NCBI RefSeq assembly: GCF_040546275.1
Contig: NZ_JBEPNO010000028.1
Coordinates: 12,789 to 76,788, forward strand
Direction of reading: 5' to 3'
From: Nakamurella sp040546275
GTDB lineage: Bacteria; Actinomycetota; Actinomycetes; Mycobacteriales; Nakamurellaceae
DNA: 64,000 bases
Shown here piece by piece: positions 1 through 8,895 of the stretch; positions within the stretch are counted from its first letter, which is position 1; every line of letters starts with the position of its first letter. A program made the position numbers and the translations under genes. Below the pieces are notes generated by a model. The model had not been told where the DNA came from. It saw only the letters and a list, made by a program, of their open reading frames with translations, and made no database searches.

Positions 1-1
1 C

Positions 2-1180
2 ATCCTGCTGACCAAGACCATGGGCCGCAGTGCCGAACTCTCCCAACGCTTCTCCGATACGTCAGCCGATCTGGCCGATCTCGAGGTCCGCTCGGCGATG
101 ACGGGCCGCTGGCGTCAGTCCAGCATCGGCATCATCATCTCGGTGCTGCCGGCCGCCATCTACCTGGCCGCCGCCTTCACCGTCTCCGGAACCACCGGGG
201 TGGTCTCTGTCGGCACGCTCGTCGCGTTCACCACGCTGCAGGGCCAGCTGTTCCGCCCGATGATGCAACTGCTGTCCACCGGCGTCGACCTGCAGACCTC
301 GCTCGCCATGTTCCGACGGGTCTTCGACTACCTCGACCTACCCATCGACATCAAGGAGCCGGAGCAACCGGCCAGGCTCGAGAACGTCAGCGGGGAACTG
401 CGTTTCAACGACGTGACCTTCGCCTACCCGGGCACCGACACCAAAACCCTGCACCACATCGACCTGACGGTTGCCCCCGGCACCCATGTCGCCGTCGTCG
501 GCGCCACCGGGTCGGGCAAGACCACCCTCGGCTACCTCGGAGCCAGGCTCTACGAACCGGACAGCGGCTCGGTCACCCTCGACGGTGTCCCGCTCGGCGA
601 GCTGACCCAGGTCGACCTCGCCGGTGCAATCGGCATCGTCTCGCAGGAGACCTACCTGCTGCACGCCTCGATCGCCGACAACCTCCGTTTCGCCGCTCCG
701 GACGCCACCCAGGACGACCTGGAGGAGGCGGCCAAGGCGGCCCAGATCCACGAGCTGATCGCCGGTCTGCCGGCCGGCTACCAGACCGTCGTCGGTGAAC
801 GCGGATACCGCTTCTCCGGTGGCGAGAAGCAGCGGCTGGCCATCGCGCGGATCATCCTGCGCAATCCGCAGGTGCTGATCCTGGACGAGGCCACCAGCGC
901 GCTCGACACCCGCACCGAGGCCTCTGTCACGGCAGCGCTCGCGGAGCTCGCCGAAGGTCGCACCACCCTGACCATCGCCCACCGGCTCTCCACCGTGCGT
1001 GACGCGGACGAGATCGTCGTGATGGACCACGGTCTGATCGTCGAACGGGGCACCCATGACGAGCTCCTCGACGCCGACGGCCCCTACGCCCGCCTTGTCG
1101 CCCGGGACGCTCGGGATTCCCGAGATGCCCCGGAACGCTCGGCCGGTCGCGGCCTGAGCGACCGGATCGCAGTAGCGTAG
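2..1180 (+). CDS. ABC exporter (fused permease-ATPase), C-terminal part, cut by window edge
   Basis: Second half of an ABCB/MsbA-type exporter half-transporter. The frame is open to the left edge, so the N-terminus and roughly the first four membrane helices lie outside the window. Visible first are two hydrophobic segments (SIGIIISVLPAAIYLAAAF and a following GVVSVGTLVAFTTL stretch). A complete nucleotide-binding domain follows, with Walker A GATGSGKTT, signature FSGGEKQRLAIAR, Walker B VLILDEATSALD and H-loop TIAHRLST. All catalytic residues are present, so the ATPase should be active; the substrate cannot be read. An internal ATG at 20 could be mistaken for the start, but coding continues upstream of it. 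The next gene begins 4 bases after the stop, suggesting one transcript. Confidence 0.9.
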   Translation: MLLTKTMGRSAELSQRFSDTSADLADLEVRSAMTGRWRQSSIGIIISVLPAAIYLAAAFTVSGTTGVVSVGTLVAFTTLQGQLFRPMMQLLSTGVDLQTSLAMFRRVFDYLDLPIDIKEPEQPARLENVSGELRFNDVTFAYPGTDTKTLHHIDLTVAPGTHVAVVGATGSGKTTLGYLGARLYEPDSGSVTLDGVPLGELTQVDLAGAIGIVSQETYLLHASIADNLRFAAPDATQDDLEEAAKAAQIHELIAGLPAGYQTVVGERGYRFSGGEKQRLAIARIILRNPQVLILDEATSALDTRTEASVTAALAELAEGRTTLTIAHRLSTVRDADEIVVMDHGLIVERGTHDELLDADGPYARLVARDARDSRDAPERSAGRGLSDRIAVA

Positions 1181-1184
1181 GAAG

Positions 1185-1724
1185 ATGCACCCACCACAGG
1201 TGATCGTCGCACTCTGCGGACTACCCGGGTCCGGGAAGAGTGCCCTGGCCGAAGATCTCGCGAGAAATTTGGGTGCACCGATTCTCTCGGTCGACCCGAT
1301 CGAATCGGCGATGGTGCAGGTCGGGCTGCCACGAAGCGAGACCACCGGCATCGCGGCCTACGTGGTGGCCGAGACGCTCGCGGCCGAGCAACTCGCGATC
1401 GGGCTGTCCGTCGTCATCGACGCGGTCAACGATTCCCCACTGGCCCGGCAGCAGTGGGTGGGACTGGCCGAGAAGTCCTCCGTCTCAATGATCTTCGTCG
1501 AGGTCCGTTGCTCCGATCCCGCCGTCCACCGGGCCAGACTGGCGGGCCGGCAGCGCGACCTGACGGGCATTCCCGAGCCCGATTGGGCCTCGGTGCAGGC
1601 CCGCCGCGCCGGCCTGGAGCAGTGGACCGACCCGCGGTTGATCGTGGACTCGATGGACTCGAGGTCACACAACGTCACGCTGGCCCTGCGCCAGATCGGG
1701 CAAAGATCGACCGAACGCGACTGA
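1185..1724 (+). CDS. P-loop AAA/kinase-like ATPase
   Basis: 179-residue single-domain P-loop protein. It begins almost at once with a Walker A motif, GLPGSGKS (residues about 10-17), then an IDAVND segment and an Arg-rich lid (RARLAGRQRD). That pattern resembles small kinases of the AAA_33/gluconate-kinase/zeta-toxin type. The substrate is unknown. A TAGGAAG ribosome-binding site lies just before the ATG, and the gene follows the ABC transporter by 4 bases. No partner antitoxin is visible, so a stand-alone metabolite or tRNA-like kinase is more likely than a toxin. Confidence 0.8.
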   Translation: MHPPQVIVALCGLPGSGKSALAEDLARNLGAPILSVDPIESAMVQVGLPRSETTGIAAYVVAETLAAEQLAIGLSVVIDAVNDSPLARQQWVGLAEKSSVSMIFVEVRCSDPAVHRARLAGRQRDLTGIPEPDWASVQARRAGLEQWTDPRLIVDSMDSRSHNVTLALRQIGQRSTERD

Positions 1725-1767
1725 TACCCCGGTGGCACCAACGGGGGACGTCTGGCAATCTTCGGTC

Positions 1768-3324
1768 ATGACTGCTCCGTACGCGAGTCACACCCCCGCT
1801 GCCGATTTCCGTCAGCGTGCCGGAAGGCACCGTCGTGCAATCTGTCCAGCGGGGGTCAGAGGCGCGGTCGCCGTCGTGCTGGTGGCAGCATTGATGTCCA
1901 TCGTGTTGCCGTCGTTCTCCGAGGCAGCTTCCACAGCGCCGCAGCAGATCTCGGCCTCGACGGTGGCAGCGCCCGCCGCGATCAACGGTGTACGCAGCAC
2001 GAAGGTCATCGGCTACAGCCGTCAGCATCGTCCGATCGTGGCCTACGAGATGGGCAACCCGGCGGCGCCGTTCCGGACCGTCGTGATGGGGTCGATGCAT
2101 GGCTACTACGAGCGGGCCGGCGAACAGGTCACGGCCGCCATGCTGAAACTGCCCATCCCCTCGTCGATCCACCTCTGGGTGATACCGACGATGAACCCTG
2201 ACGGCGATGCCCTCCACCAACGCGGTAATGCCAGCGGCGTCGACCTCAACCGGAATTTTCCGGTCGGATGGACGTACGTCCCGCCCAGCAGCGACAAGTT
2301 CGGCTCGCACTACTCCGGCCCCGCGGCGCTCTCCGAGCCCGAGACCCGCGCCATCTACAGCTTTCTCGGGACGATCAAGCCAAATCGGATGGTCTCGATG
2401 CATCAACCGCTCGACGGCGTGGACACCACCGACGGTGGTGCCCGCGACATCAGTTTCCGCAACGCGCTGTCGAGCGGACTCGGCCTGCCCCTCAAGGCCT
2501 TCACCTGTCTCTCGACCTGCCGCGGCACGATGACCCGGTGGCTCACCGCCGCCCAGACCGGCGCCGCGATCACCGTGGAGTTCCGCCAGGACGAGTCGTC
2601 GTCCTACCTCACCGGACAGGTTCCGCGGGCTATCCTGGCCGCTCTGGCCATCGGGGTGAAACTGCCCCCACTGCCGGTGATGTCGGGGCATTTGGACACC
2701 ATCCGGGCCACGCCGGGCGCCGTCACGGTGATCGGCTGGGTGCTCGACCCACAGCGGACGTCGACGCCCGGGTCCGCTTCGGTGACGGTCGACGGTGTCT
2801 CGAAAGGCATTGTCAGCAGCAATGTGTCGCGGCCCGATGTGAACAGGTCCAAAGGTGTGACCGGTAGTCACGGCTTCTCGTTCTCGGTGAGAGCCACCCC
2901 TGGCAACCGGCGGATCTGCGTATACGCCCGTTCGGCCGGCAGTACCTCGGCCACCGCCCTGCTGGGCACCTGCCACGTGGTGACCGTCTGGCCGTTCACC
3001 TTCGACGGCAAGGTGGATCGCCTGACCGGTCAGGTGGGCGCCGTCCGGATCGTCGGCTGGGCGCTGGATCCCCTGTACCCGGCGAGGCGTGCGTGGGTGC
3101 GGATCTTCGTCGACGGCAGGGCTGCGTCGGACGTCAATACGTCACTGGTCCGGGCAGACGTCAACCGGGCCCGGAGCGCGACGGGCGCCCACGGGTTCGA
3201 CGTCACGCTGCGCGTCAAGCCGGGGAATCACACCATCACCGCCGTGCCTCTGCAGATCGGTACCTCCACGCTGCCCGCTCGGCTGCGCGCGGTGACCGTG
3301 ACGGTCGCGGTGCCGGCGAAATAG
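1768..3324 (+). CDS. Secreted M14-type zinc carboxypeptidase with two C-terminal repeats
   Basis: About 518 residues. A long, Arg-rich N-terminus and a hydrophobic core (AVAVVLVAALMSIVL) form a signal peptide ending near SFSEAAS. The catalytic domain shows M14 features: MHGYYERAGE at the first zinc-ligand loop, NPDG, DLNRNFP (substrate-binding Arg), SMHQPL (third zinc ligand) and VEFRQDE (catalytic Glu). The first loop reads H-G-Y-Y-E, one residue longer than the usual HxxE. After residue ~310 there are two related ~95-residue repeats, each with a GWxLDP core and a DVNR...GxHGF motif, probably Ig-like wall- or surface-associated modules. The start is uncertain: an in-frame GTG at 1732 would add 12 residues and neither start has a clear ribosome-binding site. 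Confidence 0.8.
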   Translation: MTAPYASHTPAADFRQRAGRHRRAICPAGVRGAVAVVLVAALMSIVLPSFSEAASTAPQQISASTVAAPAAINGVRSTKVIGYSRQHRPIVAYEMGNPAAPFRTVVMGSMHGYYERAGEQVTAAMLKLPIPSSIHLWVIPTMNPDGDALHQRGNASGVDLNRNFPVGWTYVPPSSDKFGSHYSGPAALSEPETRAIYSFLGTIKPNRMVSMHQPLDGVDTTDGGARDISFRNALSSGLGLPLKAFTCLSTCRGTMTRWLTAAQTGAAITVEFRQDESSSYLTGQVPRAILAALAIGVKLPPLPVMSGHLDTIRATPGAVTVIGWVLDPQRTSTPGSASVTVDGVSKGIVSSNVSRPDVNRSKGVTGSHGFSFSVRATPGNRRICVYARSAGSTSATALLGTCHVVTVWPFTFDGKVDRLTGQVGAVRIVGWALDPLYPARRAWVRIFVDGRAASDVNTSLVRADVNRARSATGAHGFDVTLRVKPGNHTITAVPLQIGTSTLPARLRAVTVTVAVPAK

Positions 3325-3609
3325 GGCCCTCCCGCACCACTCCCCGCGCTGCCGCCAGGGAGGCTCGCCGTCAGCGCCGCCCCGCCCTTCGCTGAGTACA
3401 ACGGGACATCGGCCGCCCTGGTTCGCCAGCCGGGGCGCAACCCGCGGCCACGCCGCACGGACCTGCAGATCGCCGCGACTGCAGTCGGCCACGGCTTGAT
3501 GTTGCTGACCAGAAACGGGAGAGACCTTGCCGGGCTGCGATCCGCGCCCGAGGTGGTCAACATGCCCAATCGACTTCCACCCGGCCAATACTCGTGACGC
3601 CGGTCCGTG
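3325..3609. other. Intergenic gap, nothing recognised
   Basis: Region between the convergent peptidase and GNAT genes. I see no gene, RNA or clear terminator stem in it. Confidence 0.5.
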
Positions 3610-4362
3610 TCAGACGAGGGCAGGCTGCGCGACCTTGGGTGCCGGGATGGTGATCACGGTGAAGAGTTTCTCGAGGGCCGACTCGACCTCGGCCTTCCAC
3701 CCGATGCCGGCAGCGAGCTCGAAACGCAGCCGGGGGTAGCGACGGTGCGGCGCGATGTCGGCGAAGCCAACGGCCCTGGCGAACCCGGCGGGCAGCAGGC
3801 AGCGCGGAATCTCCTCGTCCGGACCACGCTGCTTGGCCCTGGTCATGCGGCCGGGCACATCGCTGTCAACGCCGTCCTCCAGCCCGAAGAGTTCGATCGC
3901 CCGCACTCCGCGGCTGGTGAGTGTCTTGACCACGCCGTTCATCAGGAAGCGGGCCAGGCCCTGCCCCTGGAACTCCGGCAGGATCCGGGCGGTGGTCAGC
4001 AGGACCGCGTCAGGGGAGACCGGGGCGGTCGGGAAGGCCGCCGCACCGGGGACGGCGGTCGGCGGGGCGTAGAGCGCGAAGCCGGCGGGCTGGTCGTCGA
4101 CGGTGACGATCTGGCCGGCAGAGCCCCAGGTCAGCATGACTCCGGACAGCCAGACCTCCTTCTCGAATCCGGCATGGTCGGCATCGAGACCGATGGCCGC
4201 CGAGGACGGCAGTTCCCAGTTCACGCAGGAGCGGCACTGTTCGGGGATCTCGCCGATGCTCGACATCGACAGCGGGACCAGCGCTCTGCTCGTCTGCGGC
4301 CCCATCGCGTGTCGTGGTCCCTTCTGTTGCGTTGCCTGTGGCCGGGTCGCCTTGCCGGCCAT
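3610..4362 (-). CDS. GNAT-family acetyltransferase with N-terminal CxxC segment
   Basis: 250-residue protein. The C-terminal two thirds carry a GNAT fold: the beta-strand and acetyl-CoA loop are seen as LLTTARILPEFQGQGLARFLM (Q/RxxGxG/A-type loop). The N-terminal part has an IPEQCRSCVNWEL element. From memory, similar CRxCxxWE proteins lie next to parB in other actinobacteria; here it is ~31 kb away. I chose ATG 4362 because GAGGA lies 7 bases upstream. A longer frame starting with GTG at 4401 falls inside a 20-bp duplication and is unlikely. The acceptor substrate is unknown. Confidence 0.75.
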   Translation of the reverse strand: MAGKATRPQATQQKGPRHAMGPQTSRALVPLSMSSIGEIPEQCRSCVNWELPSSAAIGLDADHAGFEKEVWLSGVMLTWGSAGQIVTVDDQPAGFALYAPPTAVPGAAAFPTAPVSPDAVLLTTARILPEFQGQGLARFLMNGVVKTLTSRGVRAIELFGLEDGVDSDVPGRMTRAKQRGPDEEIPRCLLPAGFARAVGFADIAPHRRYPRLRFELAAGIGWKAEVESALEKLFTVITIPAPKVAQPALV

Positions 4363-4385
4363 CTTCAAATCCTCGCCGTGGTCGC

Positions 4386-4425
4386 GCAGCGCAACCTTCA
4401 CAGAAGCAGCGCAACCTTCACAGAA
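4386..4425. repeat. Exact 20-bp tandem duplication
   Basis: Two back-to-back copies of GCAGCGCAACCTTCACAGAA (4386-4405 and 4406-4425) just upstream of the GNAT gene. The duplication probably lies in its promoter or leader. Confidence 0.9.
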
Positions 4426-4479
4426 TAGGGCGGCCGGATGTCGACACCGTGCCCGGCGACCGAGGTGCGGCTTGCTGGG

Positions 4480-6078
4480 TCAGTGGACACGCCGACCGGC
4501 AAGCCACGTGCCGGACACCACTGCGGCCCGGAAATCGGCCGTGTCCGCGGTCCGCAGGTCCGTCCCCAACCAGACCAGATCAGCGACGGAACCGACCGCG
4601 AAGGTTCCAGCATCGTCGCGGAAAGCTTGCACCGCAACACCTCTGGTGTAGGCAGTGACGGCCGTCCGCAGGTCGATCCGCTCGGCCGGATACCAGCCAG
4701 CGGCCGGCTCTCCGTCCGGGGTCTGGCGGGTGACCGCGGTGGCGATGCCCTCCCGCGGTGATAGATCCGTCACCGGCCAGTCGCTGCCGAAACTGACCAG
4801 GCCGCCATCGGCGACCACGGACCTGATCGGGTACTGCAGCGCCGCCCGCGTCGGCCCGATCCGCGGGATGGTGAGCACCTCCTGCAGCGGGTCGGGCTGG
4901 GCCCACAACGGTTGGAAGCACGAGATGACGCCGAGTGCGGTGAGACGGCCGAGATCAGCGGGGTCGATCACCTGCAGGTGCGCGATCACCGGACGCAGGT
5001 CCTGCGCCCGGATCGTGTCGACGGAGTGCTCGATGGCGTCCAGCGAGTCCCGGATCGCGGCATCCCCGATGGCGTGCAGGTGCACCTGGAAGCCGGCGGC
5101 GGAGAACCCCGCTACCGCCTCCACCAACTCTCGACGCGTCCAGTTCGGCAGGCCGTGGCTGTGCGGGCAATCGTCATACGGTTCGAGCATCGATGCAGTC
5201 CCGGACTCGATGACACCGTCGACGAAGAACTTGATGGTGTGGGCGGTCAGCGTCGGGTACCCGGCGGCCTGCACCCGCGCCCTGATCCGGGTGAACTCGG
5301 CGATCTGCTCGCGCCAACCCGCCTGATCGGCGCGCAGCGCCATGTTGACGGCCACGCGCAGGACTCCGCCATCGGCGGCCGCCAGATAGGCCTCGACCTC
5401 GGCCGGCTCCACCCACGCGTCCTGGACCCAGGTGAGACCCGTTGCAGCACAGGCGGTGGTAGCGTCATCGATGGCGGCGAGCTGCATCGTCAGCGACGGA
5501 CGTGGCATGGCGGCGAAGACGGGATCGGTGGCGCCCCACTCGCGCAGGGTGCCCACGGGCGTCCCGTCGGGGGTGCGGACGATGTCACCGTCCACCGGAT
5601 CCGGAGTCTGCGCGGTGATGCCCGACCGCTTCAGGGCCTCGGTGTTGCACCACAGCGTGTGATAGTCGGTGCCGCGCAGCACCACCGGTCGATCCGGCAG
5701 GATGTCGTCCAGCCACGACGCCTGGAAGACGCCGTCCTCGATCAGCGCCAGATCGAAGCCGCCGCCGTAGACCCACTCCGCGTCCGGATGGTCGGCGGCC
5801 CAGCTCATCACCCCATCCAGGATCGCCGCGACGGAGTCGCCGCGCACCGGTGCGAAGCGACCCTCGAGGCCGGCCTGCAGGGGGTGGGCGTGCCCGTCAC
5901 CGAAGGCCGGGAGCAGGGATCCGCCCTGCAGGTCGACCCTCTCGACGTCGGCCGGTGCCTCGAGATCGTCGTCCACGGCGGCGATCCGGCCATCGACGAC
6001 CAGCATCTGCCCGGTACGTGGTGCCTCCCAATCGGCCGGGCTCCACAGCACTCCACCTGTGAACAACACGCTCGTCAC
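4480..6078 (-). CDS. YtcJ-like amidohydrolase (amidohydrolase 3 family)
   Basis: 532-residue metal-dependent hydrolase. N-terminal metal ligands appear in the FGDGHAHP motif. Further on are VDGVIESGTASML, the metal-binding His of VHLHAIGDAAI, IAHLQVI, and a late SFGSDWPVT carrying the catalytic Asp; together these are typical of the YtcJ/amidohydrolase-3 family. Members hydrolyse amide or carbamoyl bonds in small molecules; the substrate is unknown. The start is GTG 6078, because GGAGGG sits 5 bases upstream. The open frame continues to 6339 but those residues are Arg/Pro-rich and run into the divergent MMPL gene. It is transcribed away from the MMPL gene from a 166-bp shared promoter region. 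Confidence 0.88.
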   Translation of the reverse strand: MTSVLFTGGVLWSPADWEAPRTGQMLVVDGRIAAVDDDLEAPADVERVDLQGGSLLPAFGDGHAHPLQAGLEGRFAPVRGDSVAAILDGVMSWAADHPDAEWVYGGGFDLALIEDGVFQASWLDDILPDRPVVLRGTDYHTLWCNTEALKRSGITAQTPDPVDGDIVRTPDGTPVGTLREWGATDPVFAAMPRPSLTMQLAAIDDATTACAATGLTWVQDAWVEPAEVEAYLAAADGGVLRVAVNMALRADQAGWREQIAEFTRIRARVQAAGYPTLTAHTIKFFVDGVIESGTASMLEPYDDCPHSHGLPNWTRRELVEAVAGFSAAGFQVHLHAIGDAAIRDSLDAIEHSVDTIRAQDLRPVIAHLQVIDPADLGRLTALGVISCFQPLWAQPDPLQEVLTIPRIGPTRAALQYPIRSVVADGGLVSFGSDWPVTDLSPREGIATAVTRQTPDGEPAAGWYPAERIDLRTAVTAYTRGVAVQAFRDDAGTFAVGSVADLVWLGTDLRTADTADFRAAVVSGTWLAGRRVH

Positions 6079-6244
6079 ATCGGCCCTCCGGTTTGCTTCT
6101 CCACCATCTGCCAGGACGCTACGCGACGCCCTCCTCCAAGACCGGGGATGTCCCGTAGGTGACATTTCGGGTTCCGCGGGTACTGGTGTGCGTGCACACT
6201 GACCACGCACAGAATTCACATCGCTGGTCTCCCAGGGAGTCACC

Positions 6245-8482
6245 ATGACGCAGGTCGACCACACCAAGCCCGCCGAGCCGGCCGATGCGCCGAATCCGCG
6301 CCGAAGACTGCCGCGTGGCTTTCCGTTCTTCGCGATCATCGCCGTCGCCGTGCTGGCGTTGCTCGCGGGCGGGGCCGGTGGTTCCTACCAGGGCAAATTG
6401 TCCGAGGTGCAGAAGAACGACAACTCGTCCTACCTGCCGGCGTCGGCGGAGTCGACGAAGGTCAGCGCGGAGTCCGGTCAGTTCAACAAGTCCCAGTCGA
6501 TCCCCGGATTCGTCGTGTTCCACCGCGACTCCGGGCTCACCGCCGTGGACAAGACGGCCATCACCACCGCCTTCGGCAACGTCTCGAAGCTCAAAGGTGT
6601 TGACCAGCAGGCAGTTGCCGAGCCGACGTACTCGAAGGACAACACCACCGCGTCGATCTACGCCCCGCTCATTGCGAATCAGAACGGCGTCGCCGTGAAC
6701 GGCAGCACCCTGTCCGACAGCGAGAACGCAGTCATCGCAGCGGCTTCCGCCGGTCTTCCCGCCGGGCTGGCCGTCCATCCGGCCGGCGCCGGCGGACTGC
6801 TGGTGGCCTTCATCGGGGCCTTCGCCGGACTGGACGGGACCCTGCTGCTCGCCGCCGGCGGCATCGTCATCCTGATCCTGCTGCTGGTCTACCGCTCGCC
6901 GGTGCTCTGGTTCTTCCCGCTGTTCTCGGCCGTGCTGGCGCTCGGGCTGTCGTCGCTCATCATCTACTACCTCGCCAAGAACGGCGTCCTCACGCTCACC
7001 GGCCAGAGCCAGGGAATTCTGTCCGTCCTCGTGCTGGGAGCAGGTACCGACTACGCCCTGCTGCTCATCTCCCGCTATCGCGAGGAACTGCACAACTACG
7101 AGCATCGATTCGACGCGATGATCAAGGCCTGGAAAGAATCTGCGCCGGCGATCTTCGCCTCGGGCGCCACCGTGATCATCGGACTCCTGTGCCTGAGCTT
7201 CTCCGAACTCAACTCCAACAAGAGCCTCGGGCCGGTCTCGGCGATCGGCATCGGCTGCACCCTGCTGGTGATGATGACGTTCCTCCCGGTGTTCCTGGCC
7301 CTGGCCGGACGCTGGGTGTTCTGGCCCCGTCGGCCCACCACCGCCACCCCCGCCGCGGAGCCGGGCACGACCGGGATCTGGGGTCGGGTCGCTCGTTTCA
7401 TCGGGTCGCACCATCGACGGGCGTGGATCGGGGCGGCGGTCCTGCTACTGCTCTGCCTGCTCGGGTTGAGCGGGTTGAAGACCGACGGACTGACCACCGC
7501 GCAGGGCTTCACGAACAAGCCCGACGCCGTCGTCGGTCAGGAGCTCTACGACTCCAAGTTCCCGGCGGGAACGGGTGCGCCCGCGGTCATCGCGGTGAAC
7601 GCCGCTGCCGCGGACAAGGTGATCGCCGCGGTGGCAACGGTACCCGGGGTCGCCACCACTCGCGGATCCGTCTGCGTGCAGATCGACTACGCCAAGATCG
7701 CCGCGTTGGGCGGCGGACAGGGCCGTCCGGGGGCCGCGGCTGCCACGGGATGCCCGCCGGCGCAGTTGCAGATCTCGCCCATCAACGGGCGGACGATCGT
7801 CGATGCCACGTTGGCCGATTCCTACGACTCCCCGGCCGCCTACGCGACGATCGCGCGGATCCGGGACGTCGTGCACGCGGTACCCGACGCGAACGCGCTG
7901 GTCGGCGGACAGTCCGCAGCCACCCTGGACGTGCGTGACGCCTCGGTGCACGACCGGAACCTGATCATCCCGATCGTCCTGGTGGTGATCTTCCTCGTAC
8001 TCGCGCTGCTGCTCCGCGCTTTGCTGGCTCCGGTCCTGCTGATCGCGACCGTGGTGTTCTCGTTCTTCGCGACCCTCGGCGTCTGCGGGTGGGCGTTCAA
8101 CCACGTGTTCGGTTTCGCCGGCGCCGACCAGTCGTTCCCGTTGTTCGCCTTCGTCTTCCTCGTCGCACTCGGGATCGACTACAACATCTTCCTGATGACG
8201 AGGGTGCGCGAGGAGACCCTCGAGTTCGGTGCGCGGCAAGGGGTATTGCGGGGGTTGGCGGTGACCGGCGGGGTGATCACCAGCGCCGGGGTGGTGCTCG
8301 CCGCGACCTTTACGGTGCTCGGCGTCCTGCCGCTGGTGTTCCTGGCCGAACTCGGTTTCGCCGTCGCGTTCGGCGTGCTGCTGGACACCCTGATCGTCCG
8401 CACCGTCCTCGTCCCCGCCCTTGCCCACGACATCGGCCGCAAGATCTGGTGGCCCAGCAAACTCGCCTCCGGCCCCCAGTAG
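6245..8482 (+). CDS. MMPL/RND-family membrane transporter
   Basis: 745 residues. A hydrophobic N-terminal helix is followed by a large extracytoplasmic domain, a five- to six-helix block (LLAAGGIVILILLLVY onward), a second soluble domain and a second helix block ending near ALAHDIGRK. The GTDYALLLISRYREEL and GIDYNIFLMTRVREE segments are the paired Asp-Tyr signatures of MMPL proteins, which export lipids or drugs using the proton gradient. The start ATG has CAGGGAGTC upstream. The neighbouring FtsX-type ABC system runs convergently. No lipid-synthesis genes are adjacent, so the cargo cannot be inferred. Confidence 0.9.
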   Translation: MTQVDHTKPAEPADAPNPRRRLPRGFPFFAIIAVAVLALLAGGAGGSYQGKLSEVQKNDNSSYLPASAESTKVSAESGQFNKSQSIPGFVVFHRDSGLTAVDKTAITTAFGNVSKLKGVDQQAVAEPTYSKDNTTASIYAPLIANQNGVAVNGSTLSDSENAVIAAASAGLPAGLAVHPAGAGGLLVAFIGAFAGLDGTLLLAAGGIVILILLLVYRSPVLWFFPLFSAVLALGLSSLIIYYLAKNGVLTLTGQSQGILSVLVLGAGTDYALLLISRYREELHNYEHRFDAMIKAWKESAPAIFASGATVIIGLLCLSFSELNSNKSLGPVSAIGIGCTLLVMMTFLPVFLALAGRWVFWPRRPTTATPAAEPGTTGIWGRVARFIGSHHRRAWIGAAVLLLLCLLGLSGLKTDGLTTAQGFTNKPDAVVGQELYDSKFPAGTGAPAVIAVNAAAADKVIAAVATVPGVATTRGSVCVQIDYAKIAALGGGQGRPGAAAATGCPPAQLQISPINGRTIVDATLADSYDSPAAYATIARIRDVVHAVPDANALVGGQSAATLDVRDASVHDRNLIIPIVLVVIFLVLALLLRALLAPVLLIATVVFSFFATLGVCGWAFNHVFGFAGADQSFPLFAFVFLVALGIDYNIFLMTRVREETLEFGARQGVLRGLAVTGGVITSAGVVLAATFTVLGVLPLVFLAELGFAVAFGVLLDTLIVRTVLVPALAHDIGRKIWWPSKLASGPQ

Positions 8483-8487
8483 CCCGC

Positions 8488-8571
8488 GGATCCGTGTGGT
8501 GCGCACACGGATCCGTGTGGTGCGCACACGGATCCGTGTGGTGCGCATACGGATCCGTGTGGTGCGCATAC
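8488..8571. repeat. Four 21-bp tandem repeats
   Basis: Four head-to-tail copies of a 21-bp unit at 8488, 8509, 8530 and 8551. The unit starts GGATCCGTGTGGTGCGCA and ends CAC in the first two copies, TAC in the last two. They begin 5 bases after the MMPL stop codon. Because 21 is a multiple of three, the array is open in all frames, but nothing suggests it is translated. Confidence 0.95.
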
Positions 8572-8819
8572 AGAACTGCCCTGCGCATATGAATCTGCCA
8601 TTTGGGGCCCGAAATCGCGGAATTCGGTCGCTCCTGTATGCGCGGTGGTGACGGCGCCGAGTACTTCGCTTCATCGCCGGCCGGCCCGGCTCGGAATGGC
8701 CCAACCACGGGGACGGGCCAGGCCGAGGACGGGCCGCGCATACAGGACCACCCATCTTCGGCCCGTAGCGGCTGGAATCAGTCATATCCATATGCGCCGG
8801 GCAGTCCTATATGCGCACA
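8563..8819. repeat. Nested inverted repeats between convergent genes
   Basis: Outer arms at about 8563-8595 and 8787-8819 are inverted and similar (TGCGCATA, then CTGCCC, then GCGCATATG on the left; the complement on the right). Inner arms are exact: TCCTGTATGCGCGG at 8631-8644 and its complement CCGCGCATACAGGA near 8734-8747. The GCGCATA core occurs repeatedly. The element fills the gap between the convergent MMPL and FtsX genes. It could be a bidirectional terminator or a REP/MITE-like element. The rest of the 8483-8895 gap holds no gene. Confidence 0.75.
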
Positions 8820-8895
8820 CCAGGCGCGGCCACACCAGGCGGGGTCCGGCCGCGCACCAGCCCAGCCGGCGCGGGCAGAGGACACCGCGGCAATG

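Noticed and set aside
8488..8571. CRISPR array
   Set aside because: Repeats are contiguous with no spacers; no cas genes anywhere in the window.
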